Shown here: positions 52,546 through 62,112 of the stretch, piece after piece
Numbering within the stretch: position 1 is the first letter of the stretch
How the letters are laid out: the number at the start of each line of letters is the position of its first letter
DNA from: Alphaproteobacteria bacterium HGW-Alphaproteobacteria-7
GTDB taxonomy: Bacteria > Pseudomonadota > Alphaproteobacteria > Sphingomonadales > Sphingomonadaceae
Length of the DNA stretch: 64,000 bases
Reading direction: 5' to 3'
NCBI GenBank assembly: GCA_002842735.1
Contig: PHEB01000014.1
Coordinates: 1-64,000 of the forward strand
Made by a program: the position numbers and the translations under genes
The notes under the pieces: generated by a model
What the model was told of the DNA's origin: nothing
The model's database searches: none
The model's input: the letters and a program-made list of their open reading frames with translations, nothing else

Positions 52546-52629
52546 CGTCATTGCGAGCGTAGCGCGGCAATCCAGAACGACCCGCGCAACGCTCTGGATT
52601 GCTTCGTCGCTTCGCTCCTCGCAATGACG
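52546..52629. repeat. Dispersed palindrome, family A (full copy)
   Basis: CGTCATTGCGAGCGTAGCGC at the left and GCTTCGCTCCTCGCAATGACG-type right end are inverted. Inner arms GCAATCCAGA and TCTGGATTGC pair as well. It lies between trpA and accD and is a close relative of 28363-28454. Confidence 0.88.
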
Positions 52630-52655
52630 GGGAATTCAGACTAAGGACACCGCCC

Positions 52656-53507
52656 ATGAACTGGTTCACCCGCGTCCGCAATTCGCTCGGCTTTTCGTCC
52701 GGGAAGAAAACCACAGAGAAGGATCTGTGGATCAAGTGCCCTTCCTGCCAGGAAATGTTGTTCGTGGCAGAGTATGAGGACAACCTGTCTGTCTGCCCGA
52801 AATGCGAACATCACGGGCGGATCGGCGCGGATGCACGGTTGGCGCTGTTGATGGATCCGGGGTTCGAGGTGTTGCCTCTGCCGAAAGTCTCCGAAGACCC
52901 GTTGCAGTTCAAGGACACCAAGAAATACACTGACCGGCTAAAGGCCGCGCGCGCCGCCAATCCGCATGACGATGCCTTCGTGGTCGGCTCCGGCACCATC
53001 GAAACCCGCCCCGCCGTGGTTGGCGTGCAGGATTTCAGCTTTATGGGCGGATCAATGGGCATGGCCGTTGGGCAGGCGTTCTGCGAAGGCGCGCAAAAAG
53101 CGCTCGATCGCGGCTGCGCTTACATCGTGGTGACGGCGGCGGGCGGCGCGCGGATGCAGGAGGGGATCTTGTCGCTGATGCAAATGCCGCGCGCGACCGT
53201 GATGACCCGGCGGCTGAGGGCGGCGGGTCTGCCCTATATCGTAGTGCTGACCGATCCCACCACCGGCGGCGTAACCGCAAGCTACGCGATGCTCGGCGAT
53301 GTCCATATTGCCGAACCGGGCGCGCTGATCGGGTTTGCGGGCCAGCGGGTGATTCAAGACACGATCCGCGAACAATTGCCCGAAGGTTTCCAGCGTGCCG
53401 AATATCTGCACAAGCATGGCATGGTCGACATGGTCGTGCCGCGCCGCGATCTGAAAGCGACGCTGGCGCAGGTGCTGGACTATCTGCAACCGGTGAAGGC
53501 GGCTTAA
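52656..53507 (+). CDS. accD: Acetyl-CoA carboxylase carboxyltransferase beta subunit
   Basis: Transfers carboxyl from biotin to acetyl-CoA, first committed step of fatty acid synthesis. The 283-residue product has an N-terminal four-cysteine zinc ribbon (Cys28, Cys31, Cys47, Cys50) then the crotonase-like carboxyltransferase domain with [32 protein letters not shown] in part and [14 protein letters not shown]. Start at 52656 is the first residue of homology. trpA-accD-folC order is conserved in many Proteobacteria. Confidence 0.95.
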   Translation: MNWFTRVRNSLGFSSGKKTTEKDLWIKCPSCQEMLFVAEYEDNLSVCPKCEHHGRIGADARLALLMDPGFEVLPLPKVSEDPLQFKDTKKYTDRLKAARAANPHDDAFVVGSGTIETRPAVVGVQDFSFMGGSMGMAVGQAFCEGAQKALDRGCAYIVVTAAGGARMQEGILSLMQMPRATVMTRRLRAAGLPYIVVLTDPTTGGVTASYAMLGDVHIAEPGALIGFAGQRVIQDTIREQLPEGFQRAEYLHKHGMVDMVVPRRDLKATLAQVLDYLQPVKAA

Positions 53508-53520
53508 CCCGCGCCTTGCC

Positions 53521-54777
53521 GTGAAACCGCTCGATTTTGGCCGGTCTGATAACCCACGCGTTCAGGCACAGCTGGATCGGCTGAGCGCACTGAGCGTGCC
53601 GCAAGGGCGGTTTGGCCTCAACACCATCCGCGCATTGATGGAGCGGCTCGGCAATCCGCACCGCGCGCTGCCGCCAGTGTTCCACGTCGCCGGCACCAAC
53701 GGCAAGGGATCGACCTGCGCGTTTCTGCGGTCGATGCTGGAGGCGCAAGGCTACTGCGTTCACGTCACCACCTCGCCCCATCTGGTGCGCTATAATGAAC
53801 GCATCCGGCTGGCGGGTGAGCTGATTTCCGACGCAGCACTGGCGGCAGTGCTTGAGGAGGTGCTGGATGCCAGTGAACAAGGGGGCCAAGACCTCGGCCC
53901 CAGCTTCTTCGAAGTGACCATCGCCGCCGCCTTCCTCGCCTTCGCCCGCACGCCTGCGGATGCCTGCGTGGTCGAAGTCGGGATGGGCGGGCGGTTCGAT
54001 GCGACCAACGTGCTCGAACCAGACGCGCTCGCCGCCTGCGGGATTGCCGCGCTCGGCCTCGATCACGAACGCTTCCTGCTCGCGCCCGAGGATGGCGTGC
54101 CTAAGGAGCCAATGGCGCGGATCGCGTTTGAAAAGGCGGGGATTGCTAAGGCTGGCGTGCTGCTGGTGACGATTGTTCAGCCGGAAGTGGAAATGGCAGC
54201 GATCCGCGCAGTGGCGGCGGGCGTGGGTGCGCCAGTGATTATCGCGCGCAGTGCCCCTGACGTGCCGCTCGCGCTTCCCGGCGCACACCAGCGGGTGAAC
54301 GCCGGGCTGGCCGTAGCGATGCTGCGCGCGCAAACCGCCTTGCCAGTATCGCACGCGGCGATGGCTGCGGGATTGGCGGGAGCGCGCTGGCCCGCGCGGA
54401 TGCAGCGCCTTGGCCCCGGCCCGCTGACCGGAGGGCGCGAAGTATGGCTCGATGGCGGGCACAACCCTCAGGCAGGCGCGATGCTGGGTGCGCATTTCGC
54501 AGGCCAGCGCCTGCATCTGGTGATCGGGATGATCGAGGGGAAAGACCCCGCCTCGCTGATCGGCCCGCTTGGCCCGATGCTCGCCAGCATTACCGCTGTG
54601 CCGGTGCCGGGGCATGATTGGCACCCGGCCCATGCGTTCGGCCCTGCTGCAACACCCGCGACCGACTTGTTTGCGGCGATGGCGGACGTGCCGAATGATG
54701 GCCTGCCGGTGCTGATCGCCGGCTCGCTCTATCTCGCGGGCGAGGTGCTCAGGCTGAACGACCAATTGCCAGATTGA
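53521..54777 (+). CDS. folC: Folylpolyglutamate/dihydrofolate synthase
   Basis: ATP-dependent addition of glutamate to dihydropteroate and folates. The 418-residue Mur-ligase-like fold has the P-loop HVAGTNGKGSTCAFLRSML in part, TSPHLVRYNERI, the metal loop EVGMGGRFDATNV and the C-terminal DGGHNPQAG. Start is GTG at 53521, 13 nt after accD. Last gene of the lapA-to-folC series. Confidence 0.94.
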   Translation: MKPLDFGRSDNPRVQAQLDRLSALSVPQGRFGLNTIRALMERLGNPHRALPPVFHVAGTNGKGSTCAFLRSMLEAQGYCVHVTTSPHLVRYNERIRLAGELISDAALAAVLEEVLDASEQGGQDLGPSFFEVTIAAAFLAFARTPADACVVEVGMGGRFDATNVLEPDALAACGIAALGLDHERFLLAPEDGVPKEPMARIAFEKAGIAKAGVLLVTIVQPEVEMAAIRAVAAGVGAPVIIARSAPDVPLALPGAHQRVNAGLAVAMLRAQTALPVSHAAMAAGLAGARWPARMQRLGPGPLTGGREVWLDGGHNPQAGAMLGAHFAGQRLHLVIGMIEGKDPASLIGPLGPMLASITAVPVPGHDWHPAHAFGPAATPATDLFAAMADVPNDGLPVLIAGSLYLAGEVLRLNDQLPD

Positions 54778-54797
54778 ACTGCTCCCGTGCCCCTGTT

Positions 54798-54814
54798 GGA
54801 GACACATGTTACAC
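54798..54814 (+). repeat. 17-nt shared motif, copy 2
   Basis: GGAGACACATGTTACAC, identical to the reverse strand of 36694-36710. It lies 20 nt after the folC stop in a 177-nt gap that otherwise shows only GC-rich sequence running into a tandem repeat. Confidence 0.6.
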
Positions 54815-54926
54815 AGTCCAGGACGGAAAAACCCGCCCCCGCCCGAAGCGCCTGCAACAGTGCGGCAAGGGACGGGATAGAGGCATCTCATGCGGGCAGG
54901 TGTGCCCGCGCCTTTGCGAGTAGGAA

Positions 54927-54973
54927 AGCCCCGCTCAGCCCCGCTCAGCCCCGCTCAGCCCCGCTCAGCCCCC
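54927..54973. repeat. 10-nt tandem repeat at the ampG stop codon
   Basis: Four perfect copies of CCGCTCAGCC (54931-54970) plus partial copies on both sides. The minus-strand TGA ending the permease frame falls in the third copy, and the same triplet occurs in each unit. Because the unit is not a multiple of three, changes in copy number would alter the C-terminus. Confidence 0.85.
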
Positions 54974-56276
54974 TCGCCCCCGCCCTCCGCCTTCACCGTC
55001 CCCGCCGTGCCGATCGAGGCGTCGATCAACCCCGCGCGCATCATCAGCCAGAACAGCACGATTCCCGGTAGCGCCGCCGCAGTGGTGAACAAATAAAAGT
55101 TCACATAGCCAAACGCCTCGACCAAGGCGCCCGCCGTCGTCCCGGTCAGCACCCGCCCGACGATGCTCGCCGCCGCCGAGATCAGCGCATATTGCGACGC
55201 GGTGAAGCGCAGGTCCGTAAGTGCGGCGAAGTACGCCACCACCGTCACCCCGCCGATGCCGCTGGCGAAATTCTCGAAAGTGAATGTGGCTGCCAAGCCT
55301 AGGTTGGTTTTGTCCACCGCCGCAAGCGCCGCAAAGCTGAGGTTCGATACCCCCATCAGCACAAGGCTGAGCAGCACCGACCGCTTCATCCCCAGCCGCG
55401 AATAGAGCACCCCGCCCACGAAAATTCCAATCAGGAAGGCCCAGAAGCCAACCCCGACATCGTAGATGGCGATTTCGTCATTGGTGTAGCCCTTGTCGTC
55501 GAGCAGCAGGCGCGCAGTGAGGTTGGCCAGCGTGTCGCCAATCTTGTGCAGCAGGATGAACAACAGCACCAGCAGCGCGCCCTTGCGCATGAAGAACTCG
55601 GTGAAAGGGCCATAAATTGCGCGAAACCCGGCGGCGATGCCCTTGGTCCGCGCCGCGATCTGCCGGCGGGCAGGCTCGCCCATCACCAGCGCGGTGATCA
55701 TAGCGGGCAGCGCGAACCCGGCGCACGCGATATAGGCGATCTCCCACCCCACGCGCGCCGCGAGTACCAGCGCCAACTCCGCCAGCCATATTGCGTCATC
55801 CCCGATCCCACGCCGAGCTGTTCGGGCTTCAGCGTCTCAATCCGGTAGGCGTCGATCACGATGTCGAAGGTCGCGCCCGCGATTCCGACCAGGATCGCCG
55901 ATGTCGCCACCCAACCGATATTCGCCGCCGGATCGACCAGCGCAAGGTTCGCCACCGCTGCAATCACCAACACGCCCGTCAGCAACATCCACGAGACGCG
56001 CTGGCCCAGTCGCCCGATTACCGGCAGCCGCACCCCGTCGACGATCCAAGCCCAAAGGAATTTGAAATTGTAGGCGAGAAACACCAGCGTGAAGGCGGTC
56101 ACGGTCTTCTTGTCGATCCCGTCCTGCGCCAGCCGCGTGGTCAGCGTCGCGCCGATCAGCGCATAGGGAAAGCCCGAGGACACGCCGAGAAAAAACGCCG
56201 CCAGCGATTCCTTTTCGAGATAGGGCTTGAGCGCGCTCACCCAATCGCGCCGCGGCGCTGCCCCGATCTCGTTCAT
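54955..56276 (-). pseudogene. ampG: AmpG-type muropeptide permease, frameshifted
   Basis: MFS transporter expected to import anhydro-muropeptides. The first frame (56276 to ~55778) starts [12 protein letters not shown] and has [60 protein letters not shown] and GSGMTQYGWR; it then runs into unrelated Trp/Arg-rich codons. The second frame (~55775 to 54955) resumes at LALVLAARVGWEIAYIACAGF and continues through FENFASGIGGVTVVAYFAAL. Related permeases have about eight residues between GWR and LALV; here 2 nt remain, so ~22 nt seem deleted. Each piece alone is an incomplete transporter. The 3' end lies in a tandem repeat. Confidence 0.78.
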
Positions 56277-56346
56277 GCATGATGTCCTTTTGCTTGATCC
56301 CGATGTCTGGCACATTAGGGCCGGAGAAGAGGATGAGCAAAGAGCG

Positions 56347-57507
56347 ATGAACGCGCCCACAACAGATATACCCACTTTGCGCCCCACACCGGGTCAATTG
56401 GCTCTGGCCGAGGCGATCCGCGATGGCAGGGCGAAGGTGGCAGGCGGCATTCAACAGGTGCCTGCCAGCAATTACACCTGCCCCGATCACTTCGCGCGCG
56501 AAAAATCTGCGCTGTTTGACCGCCTGCCGCAAGTGCTCGCGCCGTCTGCGTTGCTGCCCGATTCTGGCATGGCGGTGCCGCATGATGCCACAGGCCGCCC
56601 ACTGCTGATCACCCGCGACGCGCAGGGCGCGGCGCACGTGTTTCTCAATGTCTGCCGCCACCGGGGAACGCGGTTGGTTGAAGGCAGCGAAACGGTGTGT
56701 GCCAAGCGGCTGGTGTGCCCCTATCACGCCTGGACCTACCGGCTTGATGGCGGGCTGCTGGCCCTGCCCCGCCCCGATACCTTCCCCGGCATGGCCAAGA
56801 GCGATTACGGCCTCGTCGAACTGCCCAGCCTTGAGGCCGGTGGGCTGATCTGGTTTGCGCCGCAGGATGACGCGGATTTCAGCGATGCCGCCGCGCTGGG
56901 CGAAGACTTGAAGGCTTTCGGCCTGCCGAGCGCCCACCTGTTCCGGCGTAAGCTGCACACGGTGCGCGGCAACTGGAAGCTGATCATGGATGCCTTCCTT
57001 GAAAGCTACCACGTCACCCGCCTGCACGCGGCCACCATCGGCCCGTTCTTCAAGGACGGAATCACCGCAGGCGACCAGATCGGCCCGCACCAACGCTCGG
57101 CCGTGGGGCGGCTGGAGGAAATGGAAGGCGTCGACTTCACCGATATGGCGGCGCTGCGCCGGGTGGTGACATTTGCCTACCAATTGCTGCCCGCCACCGT
57201 GATCGTCCCCAGCCCCGATTACGTCAATGTGATGGTGCTGATGCCGCAGGCGCATGATCTGACGCTGGTCGAGGATTTCATGCTGATCCCCCAAGCGCCC
57301 GCCACCGACAAGGCGCGCGACCATTGGGAACGCAGTTGGAACCTGCTCGATGGCGGGGTGTTCGCATCAGAAGATTTCCGCGCTGCCGAACTCGGCCAGC
57401 AAGGGCTGCAATCGGGCGCGATTGATCACCTCACGCTCGGCACGCTGGAAGGCGGGATTGCGCGCTTCGATCAGATCGTGAGCGAAGCCTTGCGGGCAAC
57501 CAATTGA
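56347..57507 (+). CDS. Rieske aromatic ring-hydroxylating oxygenase, alpha-type subunit
   Basis: A 386-residue Rieske non-heme iron oxygenase. The [2Fe-2S] ligands are Cys103/His105 (NVCRHRG) and Cys124/His127 (VCPYHAW). The mononuclear iron site is [13 protein letters not shown] (His222, His227) with a later acidic ligand. No reductase or ferredoxin gene is adjacent and no small subunit is seen, so electron partners must be elsewhere. Substrate is unknown; related proteins act on aromatics, quaternary amines or sterols. The start at 56347 leaves 70 nt to the divergent ampG start. Confidence 0.88.
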   Translation: MNAPTTDIPTLRPTPGQLALAEAIRDGRAKVAGGIQQVPASNYTCPDHFAREKSALFDRLPQVLAPSALLPDSGMAVPHDATGRPLLITRDAQGAAHVFLNVCRHRGTRLVEGSETVCAKRLVCPYHAWTYRLDGGLLALPRPDTFPGMAKSDYGLVELPSLEAGGLIWFAPQDDADFSDAAALGEDLKAFGLPSAHLFRRKLHTVRGNWKLIMDAFLESYHVTRLHAATIGPFFKDGITAGDQIGPHQRSAVGRLEEMEGVDFTDMAALRRVVTFAYQLLPATVIVPSPDYVNVMVLMPQAHDLTLVEDFMLIPQAPATDKARDHWERSWNLLDGGVFASEDFRAAELGQQGLQSGAIDHLTLGTLEGGIARFDQIVSEALRATN

Positions 57508-57525
57508 GCGCGTAGCGCCGCGCCT

Positions 57526-58611
57526 ATGCCAACCGCTCCCCCCCGCTCCGAAAACCGTCCCGAAGGGGAACGTATTGCCAAACTGCTCGCCCGCGCAGGC
57601 GTTGCCAGCCGCCGCGAGATTGAGCGGATGATTGCCGAAGGACGCGTGGCGCTGGATGGCAAGGTGCTTGATACCCCGGCAACAATCCTCGCCAGTCTGC
57701 GCGGCGTGACGGTGGATGGCAACCCGGTTGCCGCAGCCGAAGCCACACGGTTGTTCGCGTTTCACAAACCAACCGGGCTGATCACCGCAGAGCGCGATCT
57801 GGCGGGCCGCCCGACGATTTACACCGCGCTGCGCAATGCCCTGCCCACCGGGACGCCGCGGCTGATGCCGGTCGGCCGGCTCGATCTCAACACCGAAGGA
57901 CTGCTGCTGCTGACCAATGATGGCGGGCTGAAACGCACGATGGAATTGCCCGCCACCAAAGTGCCGCGCACCTACCGCGCCCGCGCGTTCGGCGAAATCC
58001 AGCAGAGCCAGCTTGAAGACCTGATCGAAGGCGTGGAGATTGACGGGGTGCGCTATGGTTCGATCGACGCGAACCTTGAACGCGGCACGGGCCGCAATGT
58101 GTGGGTCGAAATGACCATCACCGAAGGCAAGAACCGCGAAGTGCGCCGGGTGCTCGAATATCTCGGCCTCAAGGTCAATCGGCTGATCCGCACCGGCTAT
58201 GGCCCGTTCAACCTCGGCGATTTGCCGCGCGGGCAAGCGGTGGAACTGACCGGCAAGCCGGTGGCGCGGTTCCTGTCTGAAATGACGGGCGAGCCGATCC
58301 CGCGCGGCGGGGTGAAGAAAGCGGACAAGGTAGAGATCGCCGCACCGTCCAAGCCCCCGCGCGCGCCGCGCCCACCTGCTCGCAAGGCTGCACCCGCGCG
58401 CCCTGCCCCGCATAAGGGCGCAGATGGCCCGCATTCGGCGCGCAAACCGGCTGACGCCGCCAATGCCGCTCCGCCGCGCAGAGGCCGTGCTGGCCCCGAC
58501 TCAGCACCACGCAAAGATAACGCTGGCACGCCGCGACCGCCCGCGCGCTCGCCATCGCGCAAACGTCCGCCCGCCACGCGCGGCAATACTCCGCGTGGGC
58601 CGCGCAAGTGA
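57526..58611 (+). CDS. RsuA/RluB-type pseudouridine synthase
   Basis: Converts specific uridines in rRNA to pseudouridine. An N-terminal S4 RNA-binding domain (ERIAKLLARAGVASRREIERMI in part) is followed by the catalytic domain with HKPTGLITAERD, the active-site GRLDLNTEGLLLLTNDG (Asp) and KNREVRRVLEYLG. From about residue 275 the 361-residue product has a long Pro/Ala/Arg/Lys tail, probably disordered and RNA-binding. The exact target (16S U516 or 23S U2605-like) is not decided by sequence. Its stop overlaps rsmD. Confidence 0.9.
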   Translation: MPTAPPRSENRPEGERIAKLLARAGVASRREIERMIAEGRVALDGKVLDTPATILASLRGVTVDGNPVAAAEATRLFAFHKPTGLITAERDLAGRPTIYTALRNALPTGTPRLMPVGRLDLNTEGLLLLTNDGGLKRTMELPATKVPRTYRARAFGEIQQSQLEDLIEGVEIDGVRYGSIDANLERGTGRNVWVEMTITEGKNREVRRVLEYLGLKVNRLIRTGYGPFNLGDLPRGQAVELTGKPVARFLSEMTGEPIPRGGVKKADKVEIAAPSKPPRAPRPPARKAAPARPAPHKGADGPHSARKPADAANAAPPRRGRAGPDSAPRKDNAGTPRPPARSPSRKRPPATRGNTPRGPRK

Positions 58612-59189
58612 GGATTATCGCGGGCGCATGGCGCGGTCGCAAGCTGGTCGCACCCAAGGGCGATGCCACCCGCCCGACCGCTGACCGGATGCGCGAAACG
58701 CTGTTTTCGATGCTGACCAGCCGCCTCGGCAGTTTTGAAGGGTTGCAGGTGGCCGATCTGTTTGCAGGCTCCGGCGCGCTCGGACTGGAGGCATTGTCGC
58801 GCGGCGCGGCGACCTGCCTGTTTGTCGAACAGGATCGCGGGGCGGTGGAGGCGATCCGCGTCAATATCACCGCGCTTGGCGTGCGCGATCAGGCGCGGGT
58901 GGAGACAGGATCGGCAACGCAGCTGCGCGCCGCCACTGCGCCGCTCGACCTGATCCTCGTCGATCCGCCCTACCATTCGGGCGCGGGTGAGGTTGCGCTC
59001 GACCGGTTGCTGCGGCTCGGCTGGATCGGCGCGCAAACGTGGATCTCGCTGGAGACAGCCTTCAACGAAGACCCCAAAATCAACGGACTGGCGATCGAGG
59101 CTGAACGACGGGTCGGCAAGAGCAAGCTCAGCCTGCTGCGGCTGGCCGAACCTGTTGCCGACCCGGCATTTCGTGCGGGCAAGGTTTAA
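58608..59189 (+). CDS. rsmD: 16S rRNA (guanine(966)-N(2))-methyltransferase
   Basis: SAM-dependent methylation of G966 in 16S rRNA. The 193-residue product has RIIAGAWRGRKL at the start, TRPTADRMRETLF, SAM motif DLFAGSGALGLEALSRGA and the catalytic DPPYHSG. GTG start overlaps the pseudouridine synthase stop (GTGA): two rRNA modifiers are coupled. Convergent, with a 4-nt overlap, to a small exported protein gene. Confidence 0.94.
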   Translation: MRIIAGAWRGRKLVAPKGDATRPTADRMRETLFSMLTSRLGSFEGLQVADLFAGSGALGLEALSRGAATCLFVEQDRGAVEAIRVNITALGVRDQARVETGSATQLRAATAPLDLILVDPPYHSGAGEVALDRLLRLGWIGAQTWISLETAFNEDPKINGLAIEAERRVGKSKLSLLRLAEPVADPAFRAGKV

Positions 59190-59518
59190 CCCTCTGGCGG
59201 CGCAGTGCGGGATTCGATCTGCGCCCAGGTCGATTCGCGCTGGGGTTCAGGCATGTTGGATAGGGTCACCTTGTCACTATCGGATAACGCCCAGAACAAT
59301 GCCTGCCGCTTTGGGCTGAGTGACTGGTAGTAGACCTGCGTTTCAGCGGGCCAGCTTTGCATCTCTGCTTCTTGCTCCGCCGTCAGTCCAGCGGCGGGAG
59401 CACCTGCTTCAGGGGGCGTTTCGGTGGCATCGGCCTCCTGCGCCGCAACCATCGCAGGGGTCAGGCAAAGCGTCATGGCAATCGTAGCAAAGCCGCATTT
59501 ATTCAGAAACTTGTGCAT
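59186..59518 (-). CDS. Small exported protein of unknown function
   Basis: A 110-residue protein with a signal peptide (MHKFLNKCGFATIAMTLCLTPAMVAAQ; cleavage likely before Gln27). The mature part is acidic and Ala/Pro/Glu-rich, then has QSWPAETQVYYQSLSPKRQALFWALSDSDKV (31 residues of the mature part in two blocks), a pattern seen in conserved Sphingomonadales hypothetical proteins. I know no function. The stop codon overlaps rsmD's in convergent orientation. Confidence 0.75.
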   Translation of the reverse strand: MHKFLNKCGFATIAMTLCLTPAMVAAQEADATETPPEAGAPAAGLTAEQEAEMQSWPAETQVYYQSLSPKRQALFWALSDSDKVTLSNMPEPQRESTWAQIESRTAPPEG

Positions 59519-59801
59519 GGGAATCTCCATCGTTGATAGATCCAAGCATGCACGAACGCAAAGCGTGTCCGGCCACCCAATCCCCTGCTGGCCAGACCCC
59601 AAGATTATGGCGGTATGGGCGCGAGAGGCAATCCATGTGCATGGCCGCGCATCCCGGTGCGGCCACGCCCGAGCGCCAATCGTGGCAAAAAAACGGCAAG
59701 GCGAATGGCGCGATCTGCGTGGTCGCCCGTACAGCGGGGCATTAAGGGCGCTGACGGCTTGCCCCGCAGGCAATTGTTCCCTACTTGTTCACGTTAGTGC
59801 G

Positions 59802-62108
59802 ATGACCAACACCCTACCCTCCCCCACGCCTGCGCGCGATACTGTTCCGGCCTACGCCGCACAACTGAACGCGCCGCAGCGCGCCGCCGTGCTGGCGACC
59901 GAAGGCCCGGTGTTGATGCTGGCAGGTGCGGGCACGGGCAAAACGGCAGCGCTGACCGCGCGGCTGGCGCATCTGGTGGCGACCCGGCGGGCTTACCCTT
60001 CGCAAATCCTGTGCGTCACATTCACCAACAAGGCTGCGCGCGAAATGCGTGAACGGGTGGCGCACCACCTTGGCCCCGGTGCGGAAGGCATCCCGTGGCT
60101 GGGCACCTTCCATTCGATCTGCGCCAAGATGCTGCGCCGCCATGCCGAATTGGCGGGGCTGCAAAGCAATTACACCATCATCGACACCGATGATCAGATC
60201 CGGCTGCTCAAACAATTGATCGCGCAGGCTGACCTCGATGAAAAACGCTGGCCCGCGCGCCAACTGGCGGGGTTGATTGATCGCTGGAAGAACCGTGGGC
60301 TGAACCCGCAAGACCTCGATGCGGTCGAGAACGAGGCTTACGCCAATGGCCATGGTGCGGCGCTTTATGGACGCTATCAGGCGCGGTTGAAGGAATTGAA
60401 CGCCTGCGATTTCGGCGACTTGATGCTGCATATGCTCAACATCCTGCGCAACCATCACGATATCCTCGCCGATTATCAGCGCCGGTTTCGATACATCATG
60501 GTGGACGAATATCAGGACACCAACGCGGTGCAGTATCTGTGGCTGCGGCTGCTGGCGCAGGAACACAAGAATATCTGCGTGGTGGGGGATGATGACCAAT
60601 CGATCTATTCATGGCGCGGCGCAGAAGTCGCCAATATCCTGCGGTTTGAAAAGGATTTTCCCGGCACCCAGGTGATCCGGCTGGAACAGAATTACCGATC
60701 AACCCCGCATATTCTCGGCGCGGCGGCGGGGCTGATCCGCGCGAACAGCCAGCGCCACGACAAGACGTTGTGGACCGAAGTGAACGGCGGCGACAAGGTC
60801 AAGGTGATCGGGGTATGGGACGCGCCCGAAGAAGCGCGCCGGGTGGGCGAGGAGATCGAGCGGCTGGAACGCGAAGGCGCGGCGCTCAACGGCGTCGCCA
60901 TTCTGGTGCGCGCGCAATACCAGACCCGCGAGTTTGAAGACCGCTTCATCCAGATCGGGGTGAATTACCGCATCATCGGCGGTTTCCGTTTTTACGAACG
61001 CGCCGAAATCCGCGATGCGCTCGCCTATCTGCGGCTGATCGCGCAGCCGCAGGATGACCTCGCGTTTGAACGCATCCATAACCAGCCCAAGCGCGGATTG
61101 GGTGCCAAGGCGCTGGAGAAAATGCACAGCCACGCGCGGGCGATGAACCTGCCGCTGGCTGCTGCCGCATTGCAATTGGCCGACAGCGATGAACTGCCCG
61201 CGCGCGCTGCAAACACAATTGGCGGATTGATGCGGCAATTCCTGCATTGGCGCGAGACGGCGGAGACGGTGACGCCCGCCGATCTGCTGCGGCTGGTGCT
61301 GGAGGAGAGCGGCTATAACGCCATGCTGGCCGCTGATCGCACCGCTGAAAGCGCCGGACGGGTGGAAAACCTCTCCGAACTCGCGCGCGCGATGGAGGAT
61401 TACGAGACGCTCGGCGATTTCCTCGAACACGTCAGCCTCGTCATGGATAATGACCGCGCCGATAGCGAGGAAACGGTGACGATCATGACGATCCACGCGG
61501 CCAAGGGGCTGGAATTCGACAATGTGTTCTGCGTCGGCTGGGAAGAAGGCGTGTTCCCATCGCAGCGCGCGATTGACGAAGGCGGGCTGGCATCGCTGGA
61601 GGAGGAGCGCCGCCTCGCCTATGTCGCGATCACCCGCGCGCGGCGCGCGTGCACCATCCTTCACGCCGCCAACCGTCGCATTTACGGCCAATGGACCAGC
61701 AGCATTCCGTCGCGCTTCATCGAAGACTTGCCGGAAGACCACATCGAGCAGGAAACCACGCTGACCGGCGGGGCCAGCCTGTGGCGCGCAAACTGGAGCG
61801 AGCAGGACGACCCCTTCGCCCACGTCGCACGCGACCGCCCCGACCGCGCCCAGACGCGCGGCCCCGGCTGGCAGCGGGCGTTGACGTCAGGTTATGATAC
61901 CAAGCCTGCAAGGGTGCGCGAAAACACGCGCTCAGCAGCCAGCTTCGCCGCGCCCGCACGGTCAGACATCGCGATTGGCGCAATGGTCAGCCATGCCAAA
62001 TTCGGCACCGGCTGCGTGATCGATCAGGAGGGCAACAAGCTCACCATCCTGTTCGAGGATGCGGGCGAGAAACGGGTGCTGGATTCGTTTGTGACGGTGG
62101 CGGGGTAG
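59802..62108 (+). CDS. uvrD: UvrD/PcrA-type DNA helicase
   Basis: 3'-5' superfamily 1 helicase for excision and mismatch repair. The 768-residue product has LNAPQRAAVLA, Walker A AGAGTGKTAALTARLA, TFTNKAAREM, the Walker B VDEYQDTNAVQY, GDDDQSIYSWRGA, QNYRST, TIHAAKGLEFD and VAITRARRA. A C-terminal Tudor-like segment (IGAMVSHAKFGTGCVIDQEG) is as in PcrA. Start at 59802 suits the first conserved block. The 283-nt upstream gap should hold its promoter. Confidence 0.95.
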   Translation: MTNTLPSPTPARDTVPAYAAQLNAPQRAAVLATEGPVLMLAGAGTGKTAALTARLAHLVATRRAYPSQILCVTFTNKAAREMRERVAHHLGPGAEGIPWLGTFHSICAKMLRRHAELAGLQSNYTIIDTDDQIRLLKQLIAQADLDEKRWPARQLAGLIDRWKNRGLNPQDLDAVENEAYANGHGAALYGRYQARLKELNACDFGDLMLHMLNILRNHHDILADYQRRFRYIMVDEYQDTNAVQYLWLRLLAQEHKNICVVGDDDQSIYSWRGAEVANILRFEKDFPGTQVIRLEQNYRSTPHILGAAAGLIRANSQRHDKTLWTEVNGGDKVKVIGVWDAPEEARRVGEEIERLEREGAALNGVAILVRAQYQTREFEDRFIQIGVNYRIIGGFRFYERAEIRDALAYLRLIAQPQDDLAFERIHNQPKRGLGAKALEKMHSHARAMNLPLAAAALQLADSDELPARAANTIGGLMRQFLHWRETAETVTPADLLRLVLEESGYNAMLAADRTAESAGRVENLSELARAMEDYETLGDFLEHVSLVMDNDRADSEETVTIMTIHAAKGLEFDNVFCVGWEEGVFPSQRAIDEGGLASLEEERRLAYVAITRARRACTILHAANRRIYGQWTSSIPSRFIEDLPEDHIEQETTLTGGASLWRANWSEQDDPFAHVARDRPDRAQTRGPGWQRALTSGYDTKPARVRENTRSAASFAAPARSDIAIGAMVSHAKFGTGCVIDQEGNKLTILFEDAGEKRVLDSFVTVAG

Positions 62109-62112
62109 CCTC

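Noticed and set aside
53041..54891. Long open frame of about 600 codons on the strand opposite accD and folC
   Set aside because: Composition is Arg/His/Gln-rich without any family motif. It mirrors GC-rich codon structure of the real genes accD and folC, which have full motif sets.
54931..54970. CRISPR or satellite array
   Set aside because: The 10-nt units are contiguous with no spacers; too short for CRISPR.
55770..55790. Programmed ribosomal frameshift in the permease gene
   Set aside because: No slippery heptamer is visible at the junction and about eight conserved residues are missing, which a frameshift alone cannot restore. A deletion explains it better.
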